This document shows, in pieces, positions 1 through 7,447 of a stretch of DNA of 13,726 nucleotides. The notes below the pieces were generated by a model. It ran no database searches and had not been told where the DNA came from. It worked only from the letters and a program-made list of their open reading frames with translations. Each line of letters opens with the position of its first letter. The first letter of the stretch is position 1. Origin of the DNA: CAZOHN01 sp964579325 (GTDB lineage Bacteria; Pseudomonadota; Alphaproteobacteria; Rhodobacterales; Rhodobacteraceae); the NCBI GenBank assembly GCA_964579325.1, contig CAZOHN010000091.1, positions 1 to 13,726 on the forward strand. The letters run 5' to 3'. The position numbers and the translations under genes were made by a program.

Positions 1-206
1 TCCTCTCGAAGACCCCGCTCGAGAACTGCTTCGTCAACTGCGGCTGGGGCACCGGCGGCTTCAAGGCGATCCCCGGATCGGGCTGGGCGATGGCCGAGTT
101 GGTGGCCAAGGGCGAGCCGGGGCCGCTGGCGGCGGAGTTCTCGATGTATCGCTTCCGCGAGGGCCGCTTCATCGACGAGAGCGTGGCGGCGGGGGTGGCG
201 CATTGA
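1..206 (+). CDS. soxB: Sarcosine oxidase beta subunit, C-terminal end (partial, 5' end outside window)
   Basis: Only the last 67 residues are inside the window, read from base 3 to the TGA at 204-206. SoxB is the flavin subunit (FAD and covalent FMN) of heterotetrameric sarcosine oxidase, where N-methylglycine is oxidised in the cytoplasm. The visible part carries the very characteristic FVNCGWGTGGFKAIPGSG stretch of the DAO-type FAD-binding fold, followed by a family-typical tail ending RFIDESVAAGVAH. The covalent-FMN histidine and the catalytic residues lie upstream and cannot be checked. Its stop overlaps an ATG (TGATG at 204-208), and soxD starts 46 bases further on, so it is the first visible gene of a soxBDAG operon. 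Identification is firm because soxD, soxA and soxG follow in the usual order. Confidence 0.95.
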   Translation, partial: LSKTPLENCFVNCGWGTGGFKAIPGSGWAMAELVAKGEPGPLAAEFSMYRFREGRFIDESVAAGVAH

Positions 207-265
207 TGAACCTGACCCAACGCAAGACCTTCGCGGAACCTTCGGAGAAGACATGCTCCTCCTGA
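206..265 (+). other. Very short ORF (19 codons) bridging soxB stop and soxD start
   Basis: An ATG overlapping the soxB stop (TGATG) opens a frame that runs 19 codons (MNLTQRKTFAEPSEKTCSS) and stops at 263-265, ten bases past the soxD start codon. Its geometry would let ribosomes finishing soxB re-initiate and be delivered onto the soxD start, which also has its own GGAG site. No family is recognised, and the peptide may simply be chance. It is listed because it fills the only gap between soxB and soxD. Confidence 0.2.
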
Positions 266-576
266 CCTGCCCCTATTGCGGCGTCGCCGCCGAGGAAACC
301 GAACTCGCCGCGGGGGGCGAGGCGCATCTCAAGCGCATGGGGCCGGGCTCGTCGGACGCCGACTTCGACGCCTACATGTTCCTGCGCAAGAACCCCAAGG
401 GTGTGCACTTCGAGCGCTGGCGTCATGCCTACGGCTGCGGCAAGTGGTTCCTCGCTGCGCGCGACACCGCAACGCTCGAGGTCTTCGGCACCTACAGCGC
501 GCAGACCTCCGGGCCGCCGCAGGAGATCGTCGACAAGATCAAGGCCCGCCGGCCCGGTTGGGAGTTGCCGAAATGA
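253..576 (+). CDS. soxD: Sarcosine oxidase delta subunit
   Basis: This 107-residue protein is the small zinc-binding subunit of heterotetrameric sarcosine oxidase. The family signature LTCPYCG is at residues 4-10, and the zinc ligands expected from characterised SoxD proteins are all present: Cys6, Cys9, His58 and Cys62, with the His-x3-Cys spacing retained. The conserved GGEAH (21-25) and the aromatic YMFLRKNPKG/ERWRHAYGCGKWF region also match. The length is normal for the family. The start at 253 is chosen because translation begins directly before the CPYCG motif and GGAG lies five bases upstream of the ATG. The stop overlaps the soxA start (ATGA, 573-576), so the two are probably translationally coupled. 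The subunit is thought to be structural rather than catalytic. Confidence 0.96.
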   Translation: MLLLTCPYCGVAAEETELAAGGEAHLKRMGPGSSDADFDAYMFLRKNPKGVHFERWRHAYGCGKWFLAARDTATLEVFGTYSAQTSGPPQEIVDKIKARRPGWELPK

Positions 577-3575
577 GCACGCGTCTGGCAAGGGGCGGGC
601 GGCTGATCGACCGCAGCAAGGCTCTGTCGTTCACCTTCGATGGCAAGCGGCTCAAAGGTTATGCGGGCGACACGCTGGCAGCCGCGCTTCTGGCCAATGA
701 CCAGATGATGGTCGGCCGGTCCTTCAAGTACCACCGCCCGCGCGGCGTGGTGGCCTCGGGTGCCGAGGAGCCGAACGCGCTGTTGAACCTCGGGGAGGGA
801 GGGCGGTTTGAGCCGAACGCCCGCGCCACGACGACGGAACTGTTCGACGGACTTGTCTCGGAGAGCCAGAACCGCTGGCCGAGCCTTGAGTTTGACGTGG
901 GCGTTCTGAACAACTACGCCGCGAAGTTCCTTCCCGCGGGCTTCTACTACAAGACCTTCATCCATCCGCGCCGCGCCTGGATCAGCCTGTTCGAGCCGAT
1001 CATCCGCCAGTCCGCCGGCCTTGGACGCGCGCCGACGGAAGCCGACGCCGACCGCTACGAGCAGACCTATGCCTTTGCCGACGTGCTCATCATCGGTGGT
1101 GGGGTGGCGGGGCTGACGGCGGCGCTTGCGGCGGGCCGCGCGGGAGCGCGCGTCATGCTGATCGAGCAGACCGCCCACTGGGGTGGGCGCGCGCCGGTGG
1201 ATGGCGACCGGATCGACGGGCAGGGCGCGGACGCCTGGGTGAAGGCGTCCCTGGAAGCGCTTGGGAAGATGCCGAACGTCACGCTGCGGGTCCGCACGAT
1301 GGGGGCCGGCGTCTATGATCACGGCTACGTCCTGGGCTACGAGCGGATCGCAGACCATACCCCCGGCGACGGCCGTCCGCGCCACCGTCTCTGGCGCATC
1401 CGGGCCGGAAAGGTCGTCGTTGCGACCGGCGCCATCGAACGGCCGCTGTCCTTTGCCGGTAACGACGTTCCGGGCGTGATGCTGGCCAGCGCCGTTCGCG
1501 ACTACGCCGTCAACTGGGCCGTCAGCCCGGGCGACCGGACCGTGATCGTGACCAACAACGACGATGCCTACCGCACCGCGCTGGCACTGGTCGATGCAGG
1601 CCTGTCGGTTCCGGTGATCGTCGACGCCCGCCCGGAACCGCAGGGAGCGCTGCCGTGCGAGGCCCGCGCCCGCGGCATCCGTATCGCGGCTGACATGGCG
1701 ATCCATTCGGTCAAGGGCGGCAAGCGGGTGACGGGCGTGCGGCTCTGCCGCCAGGCCGGGGAAGGCGGAGGTTTCGCCGAGGAAGTGCCCTGCGATGCCG
1801 TCGCCATGTCGGGCGGCTGGTCGCCGGTCGTGCATCTCTGGTCGCACTGCGGCGGCAAGCTCTCCTGGGATGACGGGCGCGCGATGTTTCGCCCCGACGC
1901 GGCGCGGGCGCCCACCGGGCACGACGGCCAGCCCTTCGTCATCGCAGCGGGGGCGGCAGACGGGGCGCTCCACGCGAGCGAGACGCTCGCAAACGCCCAT
2001 GCCGCCGGCCTCCGCGCCGCCGGAGCGGTCGAGAAGGGCGCGGCGCCGCGAGGCGAAGCACCCGACGAGGCGCCGCTCGTGCCCGTCTGGCTCATGCCTC
2101 AGGGTGCCCAGATCAAGCTGCGGCAGAAGATGTGGCTCGATTACCAGAACGACGTGAAGGTCTCCGACGTCCAGCTTGCGGCGCGCGAGGGATATGAGAG
2201 CGTCGAGCACGCCAAGCGCTATACCACACTCGGCATGGCAACAGACCAGGGGAAGCTCAGCAACATCAATGGCCTGGCGATCCTTGCTGATACGCGGAAC
2301 GCGCCCATCCCGCAGGTCGGCACGACCACTTTCCGCCCGCCCTACACACCCGTCTCGATGGGTGCGCTGGCAGGCGAGGCGCGGGGCGAAGCATTCCAGC
2401 CGCTGCGCCGCACGCCGATGCATGGCCATCACGAGGCGGCCGGGGCCTATTTCGAGCCCGTCGGCCTCTGGCGCCGCCCGTACTGCTATCCCAAGCCCGG
2501 CGAGGACCATGACGAGGCCGTTCTGCGCGAGGTCAGGAACGTCCGGCAAGCCGTTGGCATTCTTGATGCTTCGACGCTTGGAAAGATCTTGGTGAAAGGC
2601 CCCGACGCCGGCCGCTTCCTCGACATGATCTACACGGGCGTCATGTCTTCGCTTCCGGTGGGAAAATGCCGATACGGCCTGATCTGCAACGAGAACGGCT
2701 TCCTCTCCGACGACGGTGTCGTCGCCCGCATCTCCGAAGACACCTGGCTCTGCCACACCACCTCGGGCGGGGCAGACCGGATCCATGCCCACATGGAGGA
2801 CTGGCTCCAGTGCGAGTGGTGGGACTGGAAGGTCTACACCGCCAACCTCACCGAGCAGTTTGCGCAGGTGGCCGTTGCCGGACCGCGCGCGAGAAAGCTT
2901 CTGCAAGCGCTTGGTGGAATGGAATTTTCGGCTGATGCCTTGCCGCATATGGACTGGCGTGAGGGCACCCTCGGCGGGCTGCCAGCGCGGGTGTTCCGAA
3001 TTTCGTTCTCGGGCGAGCTCAGTTACGAGATCGCGGTGCCCGCGAACCTCGGCCCGGTCCTGTGGGAAAAGCTCCTTGATGCCGGCGAAGCGATGGGTGT
3101 CATGCCCTACGGCACCGAAGCGCTGCACGTCCTGCGCGCCGAAAAGGGTTACATCATGATCGGCGACGAGACCGACGGGACCGTGATCCCGCAGGATCTC
3201 GGCCTCACCTGGGCGGTCTCGAAGAAGAAGGCCGACTTCATCGGAAAGCGCGGTATGGAGCGTTCGGAAATGACGCGCCCGGATCGCTGGCGGCTGGTGG
3301 GCCTCGAAAGCCTCGGGGGATCGGTCCTGCCGGAAGGTGCCTATGCCATTGCAACGGGTATCAACGCGAACGGCCAGCGTGCCACCCAGGGGCGCATTAC
3401 CTCGACCTACTACTCGCCGACGCTGGGCAGGGGCATCGCGATGGGGCTGATCATGAATGGCCCCGAACGGATGGGCGAGATCGTCGAATTCGGTGCGCCG
3501 GGTGGACACACGGTGGCGGCGCGCATCGTCAGTCCTGTGTTCCACGACCCGCAGGGAGACCGCATCCATGCCTGA
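573..3575 (+). CDS. soxA: Sarcosine oxidase alpha subunit
   Basis: This 1000-residue protein is the large subunit of heterotetrameric sarcosine oxidase. It binds NAD and tetrahydrofolate and captures the methyl carbon as 5,10-methylene-tetrahydrofolate. Domains in order are: an N-terminal ferredoxin-like (Fer2_4-type) module at about 15-100, including GKRLKGYAGDTLAAALLAN and FKYHRPRGV; a dinucleotide-binding fold with GGGVAG at 175-180 and ATGAIERP at 284-291; and a C-terminal aminomethyltransferase/folate-binding region from about 615, with GILDAST (Asp665) and MIGDETDGTVIPQDLGL. Although the frame is open back to 276, the start is the ATG at 573. It overlaps the soxD stop, has GGGAG eight bases upstream, and gives the family's usual length and N-terminus. 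The end overlaps soxG by eight bases. No frameshift or missing motif was seen. Confidence 0.97.
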   Translation: MSTRLARGGRLIDRSKALSFTFDGKRLKGYAGDTLAAALLANDQMMVGRSFKYHRPRGVVASGAEEPNALLNLGEGGRFEPNARATTTELFDGLVSESQNRWPSLEFDVGVLNNYAAKFLPAGFYYKTFIHPRRAWISLFEPIIRQSAGLGRAPTEADADRYEQTYAFADVLIIGGGVAGLTAALAAGRAGARVMLIEQTAHWGGRAPVDGDRIDGQGADAWVKASLEALGKMPNVTLRVRTMGAGVYDHGYVLGYERIADHTPGDGRPRHRLWRIRAGKVVVATGAIERPLSFAGNDVPGVMLASAVRDYAVNWAVSPGDRTVIVTNNDDAYRTALALVDAGLSVPVIVDARPEPQGALPCEARARGIRIAADMAIHSVKGGKRVTGVRLCRQAGEGGGFAEEVPCDAVAMSGGWSPVVHLWSHCGGKLSWDDGRAMFRPDAARAPTGHDGQPFVIAAGAADGALHASETLANAHAAGLRAAGAVEKGAAPRGEAPDEAPLVPVWLMPQGAQIKLRQKMWLDYQNDVKVSDVQLAAREGYESVEHAKRYTTLGMATDQGKLSNINGLAILADTRNAPIPQVGTTTFRPPYTPVSMGALAGEARGEAFQPLRRTPMHGHHEAAGAYFEPVGLWRRPYCYPKPGEDHDEAVLREVRNVRQAVGILDASTLGKILVKGPDAGRFLDMIYTGVMSSLPVGKCRYGLICNENGFLSDDGVVARISEDTWLCHTTSGGADRIHAHMEDWLQCEWWDWKVYTANLTEQFAQVAVAGPRARKLLQALGGMEFSADALPHMDWREGTLGGLPARVFRISFSGELSYEIAVPANLGPVLWEKLLDAGEAMGVMPYGTEALHVLRAEKGYIMIGDETDGTVIPQDLGLTWAVSKKKADFIGKRGMERSEMTRPDRWRLVGLESLGGSVLPEGAYAIATGINANGQRATQGRITSTYYSPTLGRGIAMGLIMNGPERMGEIVEFGAPGGHTVAARIVSPVFHDPQGDRIHA

Positions 3576-4140
3576 CCTCTCTCCCCGAAGCGCGCTCGCA
3601 GAGCGGCGGTTCAACGGGTATGCCTGTATCTCGGAGGCACCAGCGCGCGGAATGATCACGCTGCGCGCCGACCTCTCGTCAAAGTCCCTTGCCAAGGCCG
3701 TGAAGGACGTTGTCAACGTCGGTATCCCCGGCCCGCGGAAGATCGAGGTGAAGGATGGCCGCGGTGCGGGCTGGATGTCGCCGGACGAACTCCTTCTTCT
3801 GGTCCCGCCTCAGGACGTCACCGACGCCATGACGGTACTATCGGCGGCACTTGAGGGTACCCACCATCTTGTGGCCGATGTCTCGGACGCCCGTGCAGCA
3901 CTACGTCTGACCGGAACGTCGGCGCGCGAGGTGCTTCAGAAGCTCACACCGACCGACCTTGCGCCAGGTCGGTTCGAAGCGGGTGAACTGCGGCGATCCC
4001 GGCTAGCGCAAGTTCCTGCGGCCTTCTGGATCGAGGACGGGGGCTTTTCCATCGTCTTCTTTCGGTCAGTCGCAGACTATGCCTTCGAGGTTCTCCGCCT
4101 TGCCGCGACACCGGGCGGTGAAGTCGGCCTCTGGGTCTGA
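3568..4140 (+). CDS. soxG: Sarcosine oxidase gamma subunit
   Basis: This 190-residue protein completes the sarcosine oxidase heterotetramer. It resembles part of the aminomethyltransferase fold and packs against SoxA; no catalytic role is established. Family-typical stretches are WMSPDELLLLVP (69-80), RAALRLTG (109-116), LQKLTPTDLAP (123-133) and RRSRLAQVPAAFWIE (142-156). The ATG at 3568 is preferred over the longer open frame because AGGGAG sits nine bases upstream, it overlaps the soxA end by eight bases, and the upstream extension has no family character. It appears to be the last gene of the sox operon. An 82-base or slightly longer gap follows, with only two weak hairpins (4153-4163 and 4173-4184) and no T-tract. 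Confidence 0.94.
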   Translation: MPDLSPRSALAERRFNGYACISEAPARGMITLRADLSSKSLAKAVKDVVNVGIPGPRKIEVKDGRGAGWMSPDELLLLVPPQDVTDAMTVLSAALEGTHHLVADVSDARAALRLTGTSAREVLQKLTPTDLAPGRFEAGELRRSRLAQVPAAFWIEDGGFSIVFFRSVADYAFEVLRLAATPGGEVGLWV

Positions 4141-4237
4141 CGCGCCTGCTTACCGCTTTGCGGCCTCGCGCTGAAACGTTGGTTTCGCTGCGTGGCATCC
4201 ACACCTAGACTGCTGTCGGAACATGGCGGGATGCGAC

Positions 4238-5569
4238 ATGGCAGGCAGTTATCTCGAGGCGATCCGCTTCGGGTTCGGACCGGCGGCAGGGGACGACGTT
4301 TCAGGAGCGGGTCTCGATACTCGTGGCCTCTTGGCGCAACTGGTTGCTTCCCATCCTGCCGACACCCGCTTTGTCCGTCCGGGCCTGGCCGAGCGTCTGG
4401 CACTTGCCGATGAGGTGCGCATGGCCCGCCGGAGCGGCGGCGCACCGGACGTCGAAGAGCAGCTGCGCGCCATCATCGCCGAAGACGGGGCGTCCTGGAT
4501 TCCGCGCACCGTCGCGGCGGTTGGCGGCTTCCGCGAAAGGCTGGTCTCTTTCTGGGCGAACCGGTTTGCCGTAGCAGGAGGTGGCCCTCGCAGCCTGGTG
4601 CTCGCACCCCACCGCGATGAGGCGATCCGACCACGCATCGCGGGCCGCTTCGCCGACCTCCTCACTGCCGCGATCCTTCACCCGGCGATGCTCGACTACC
4701 TTGACGCCACACGCTCGGTCGGGCCGAACAGCAGGGTGGGGCGCAGACAGGGGCGTGGGCTGAACGAGAACCTTGCGCGCGAACTGCTCGAACTGCACAC
4801 GATGGGCGAAGGCTACGGTCAGGATGACGTGACCGAACTTGCCCGCCTCCTCACCGGTTTGACCGTCGGGCGCGACGGGGTGTTCTACGATACCAGGCGC
4901 GGCGAGCCTGGTCGGTTCACCATCCTCGGTCGAGGCTACGGTGGCCCCGGCACCGATGGGCTTCCCGAAATCCTGCGGTTCCTTGAAGACGTCTCGCAAC
5001 GTCCAGAGACGGCGCAAAGCGTGGGGTTCGCGCTTTGCCGCCAGTTTCTGGCCGACGACCCGCCTGCGCCAGCCGTCGCGGCGACCGCCCGCGCTTTCGC
5101 CGGCTCCGGTGGGGATCTCATGGCCACATATCGCGCGTTGCTTGAAACTCCGGAAGCTGCCGATCCTACGCTCGCGAAGGTCCGGGCGCCCTTCGAATAC
5201 GTGGTCGCGGTGCTTCGGTCCCTCGGGCTTTCAGGCCGGGAGGCCGACGACGACGGACAGCAGCGGGGCCCGCGCCGGCTCCTCCCCGCACTCCGGCGGA
5301 TGGGGCAGGCACCGTTTCAGCCGCCCGGCCCCGACGGCTGGCCCGAGATAGCTACCGCCTGGATCACGCCACCACTTCTCGCTGCGCGGGTTGACTGGGT
5401 CTCGGATCTTGTCCGCGCGACCGGGGTCGCGGGCGACCCGGCGGCCTTCGCCGCCACTGCGCTCGGTCCGTTCGCGGGGACCCGTTTGCCGGGTCTGGTG
5501 TCAGGCGCGGAAACCCGCGGGGAGGGGATCGCGCTCGTCCTCGCCTCGCCCGAGTTCATGCGACGCTAG
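4238..5569 (+). CDS. DUF1800 family protein, function unknown
   Basis: This 443-residue protein belongs to the DUF1800 family, whose biochemical role is not established. Family hallmarks, numbered from the chosen start, are SFWANRFAV (104-112), LHPAMLDYLD followed by SVGPNSRVGRRQGRGLNEN (to about 178), NENLARELLELHTMG (176-190), MGQAPFQPPGPDGWPE (355-370) and the C-terminal LASPEFMRR. The ATG at 4238 is preferred because GGGA lies six bases upstream. An in-frame ATG at 4223 would add five residues but has only a GGA two bases away. No signal peptide or membrane segment is visible at either start. The next gene, a DUF1501 protein, follows after 12 bases, and this pairing recurs in many proteobacteria, implying a shared job. 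The unit is separate from soxG in function as far as can be told. Confidence 0.9.
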   Translation: MAGSYLEAIRFGFGPAAGDDVSGAGLDTRGLLAQLVASHPADTRFVRPGLAERLALADEVRMARRSGGAPDVEEQLRAIIAEDGASWIPRTVAAVGGFRERLVSFWANRFAVAGGGPRSLVLAPHRDEAIRPRIAGRFADLLTAAILHPAMLDYLDATRSVGPNSRVGRRQGRGLNENLARELLELHTMGEGYGQDDVTELARLLTGLTVGRDGVFYDTRRGEPGRFTILGRGYGGPGTDGLPEILRFLEDVSQRPETAQSVGFALCRQFLADDPPAPAVAATARAFAGSGGDLMATYRALLETPEAADPTLAKVRAPFEYVVAVLRSLGLSGREADDDGQQRGPRRLLPALRRMGQAPFQPPGPDGWPEIATAWITPPLLAARVDWVSDLVRATGVAGDPAAFAATALGPFAGTRLPGLVSGAETRGEGIALVLASPEFMRR

Positions 5570-5581
5570 GGAGGGACGCTG

Positions 5582-6736
5582 GTGGAGCTCAATCTCTCCC
5601 GACGCAGGTTCCTGGTTGGCTGCTCGGCGGCCGCTAGCCCGCTTCTGTCGCGCATGACATTCGCGGCCGCGCCGGGCGAGAACCGGCTGGTGGTGGTCAT
5701 CCTCCGTGGCGCGATGGACGGTCTCGACGCTGTGCGGCCCTATGGCGACCCGGGCTATGCTGCCTTGCGCCCGACGCTCGGGGCTGGTGAGCGCGCCTTG
5801 TCCCCGGCGCTCGATGGGCCGTTCCATCTGCACCCCGCCCTGGCGCCACTTCTGCCGCTGTGGGCCACGGGCGAACTCGCGGTTGCCCAAGCCGTCTCGA
5901 CGCCCTACCGCGACCGCAGGAGCCACTTCCACGGGCAGGACGTTCTGGAGAACGGCGGTCCGTCCGAGGACGGCGCGCTGACGGCGCCACGCGACGGTTG
6001 GCTGAGCCGCGCTCTTGGTGGCATCGCGGGAGCGCAGTCCCGCTTCGCGATTTCAGTCGGTTATGAGCCGATGCTGATCCTTGAAGGGGCCGCACCCTCG
6101 ACCCACTGGCTGCCTTCCTCGGCGATCTCGCTGTCTCCGCAGGCGCTACTGCTGCTCGAACACATTTACCAGGACGATTCCCTCTTTGCCGCGGCCTATG
6201 CCACCGCGGCCGAGCTTCTGGCGGAAAGCCCGGATGCGGACCGGGTTCGCGGGGATGCCGGGCTGGGCGCATTCGTGGCCGAAAAGCTGCGGGCCGAAGC
6301 GCGCATCGCGGCATTTTCCATGTCGGGTTGGGATACGCATCGCAGCCAGGCCGCGACTCTGCCGCGAAGCCTCGGGCGCTATGTCGAGATGCTGATGGCG
6401 CTGCGCACCGGTCTCGGTCCGGTCTGGAGCACTACCCTGGTCCTGACTCTGACAGAGTTCGGCCGGACCGCGCGCGAGAACGGCTCGGGTGGAACCGATC
6501 ACGGCACCGGCGGCGCGGCCTTCCTTGCGGGAGGCGCGCTGAAGGGAAAGCGCGTGCTGGGAAACTGGCCGGGGCTGGCCGACCTCTACGCAGGGCGCGA
6601 CCTCATGCCGACCACCGATGTGCGCGGCCTCGCCGCAGCAGCTCTGCGCGAAATGTTCGGCCTCGATCTCGGGTTCATAGGCGGAACGGTGTTCCCCGGT
6701 CTCGACACCGACGGGCTGCCGTCACTGGCCCTGTGA
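5582..6736 (+). CDS. DUF1501 family protein with Tat signal, function unknown
   Basis: This 384-residue protein is of the DUF1501 family, which is distantly related in fold to the alkaline phosphatase/sulfatase superfamily; its activity is uncharacterised. A twin-arginine signal is clear: SRRRFLV at 6-12, then a hydrophobic/alanine-rich stretch ending near FAAAPG (27-32). It should therefore be exported folded. Family motifs are VVVILRGAMDGLD (37-49), SHFHGQD (114-120), SGWDTH (248-253), TEFGRT (291-296), GTDHG (304-308) and LKGKRVLGNWPGL (320-332). The His/Asp-rich motifs could bind metal, but that is an inference. The start is GTG at 5582, with GGGAGGG seven or so bases upstream; the Tat motif falls at the expected distance. 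It is the downstream partner of the DUF1800 gene, and its stop is three bases from the stop of the convergent FkbM gene. Confidence 0.92.
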   Translation: MELNLSRRRFLVGCSAAASPLLSRMTFAAAPGENRLVVVILRGAMDGLDAVRPYGDPGYAALRPTLGAGERALSPALDGPFHLHPALAPLLPLWATGELAVAQAVSTPYRDRRSHFHGQDVLENGGPSEDGALTAPRDGWLSRALGGIAGAQSRFAISVGYEPMLILEGAAPSTHWLPSSAISLSPQALLLLEHIYQDDSLFAAAYATAAELLAESPDADRVRGDAGLGAFVAEKLRAEARIAAFSMSGWDTHRSQAATLPRSLGRYVEMLMALRTGLGPVWSTTLVLTLTEFGRTARENGSGGTDHGTGGAAFLAGGALKGKRVLGNWPGLADLYAGRDLMPTTDVRGLAAAALREMFGLDLGFIGGTVFPGLDTDGLPSLAL

Positions 6737-6739
6737 CGT

Positions 6740-7447
6740 TCATATCCAGTCGAGGTTCACCCGTCCGCCGGGGTAGGCGTCGGAGAAGCGCTCGCGCAGC
6801 GCCCGGTAGCGCGGGCGCAGGTCCTTGAACTTGCGTTCGTGCGTCTCGGCCACGAGACAGCGGATGCCGCCCATCAAGCCTCGCGCGTCGAGTGCTTCGA
6901 GGATCTCGAGCTCGGCCCCCTCGATGTCCATCTTGACGAAAGCCACTTCACGCCGCGCCGCTGCCGTTTCAGCAATCAGACCCGGAAAGTCGATCAGTTC
7001 GACTTCCACCCCCGCGCTCTCGTCGATCTGGCGGCCACCCCCCAGGATCGTGCTCTTTACCGACGCACCCTTCGGGTTCGTCTCGAAGTTCGCCGCCCGC
7101 ATCAGGCGCACGCTTCCAGCGCGGACGCCGACGGCCCGATTGTGGAGAATTACATTCGAAGCGTCCGCAAAGCGGGACAGCAACTGCCCGAAGGCATAAG
7201 GGTCGGGTTCGAACGCCCAGACGTCCGCTCCGGTCGCCGCAAGCTCCGCCGTGACCACGCCCAAGTTCGCACCGCAATCGATCGCAAGATCACCCGGTCG
7301 CAGCATGGCACAGACGCCGCGCAGGAAACCCATCGCCTCGGCCTTGCGCAGGTTGCGCTTTTCCCGGCGCTTCGCCTTGGCCCGGTCATTGGAGACGTCG
7401 CTTGCCTCGGCTTCGGTCTCGACCTCGGGTGCAGCTTCGTCGCTCAT
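6740..7447 (-). CDS. FkbM family methyltransferase
   Basis: This 235-residue protein is an S-adenosylmethionine-dependent methyltransferase of the FkbM family, a family that commonly O-methylates sugars or other metabolites. Visible motifs are the SAM-binding DCGANLG (57-63), the acidic end of strand 2 in AFEPDP (78-83), FVKMDIEGAELEIL (170-183) and the late ETHE (201-204). All the key residues of an active enzyme seem intact. The N-terminus is unusual: an acidic stretch (3-15) is followed by a strongly basic one, KAKRREKRNLRK (24-35). The ATG at 7447 overlaps the stop of the preceding glycosyltransferase (ATGA), with GGAG eight bases upstream, so it is the last gene of a three-gene minus-strand operon. 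That context suggests it methylates a sugar laid down by its neighbours; the acceptor is unknown. Confidence 0.9.
   Translation of the reverse strand: MSDEAAPEVETEAEASDVSNDRAKAKRREKRNLRKAEAMGFLRGVCAMLRPGDLAIDCGANLGVVTAELAATGADVWAFEPDPYAFGQLLSRFADASNVILHNRAVGVRAGSVRLMRAANFETNPKGASVKSTILGGGRQIDESAGVEVELIDFPGLIAETAAARREVAFVKMDIEGAELEILEALDARGLMGGIRCLVAETHERKFKDLRPRYRALRERFSDAYPGGRVNLDWI

Noticed and set aside
276..572. Upstream extension of the soxA frame through soxD
   Set aside because: The stretch is an Arg-rich out-of-frame reading of soxD. The ATG at 573, with a good ribosome-binding site, gives the family's normal start.
492..3716. A 1074-codon open frame antisense to soxA
   Set aside because: It mirrors soxA almost end to end. 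Long antisense frames are common in GC-rich genes, and its translation shows no recognisable motif, while the sense strand encodes an intact, well-known enzyme.
4153..4184. Two small hairpins after soxG as a possible terminator
   Set aside because: The stems are four to five base pairs and neither is followed by a T-run. They are too weak to call a terminator.
5615..5626. Lipobox-like LVGC (residues 11-14) in the DUF1501 signal peptide
   Set aside because: The cysteine comes only five residues after the twin arginines, before any hydrophobic core, so it cannot be a normal lipoprotein cleavage site. The Tat signal continues to about residue 30.
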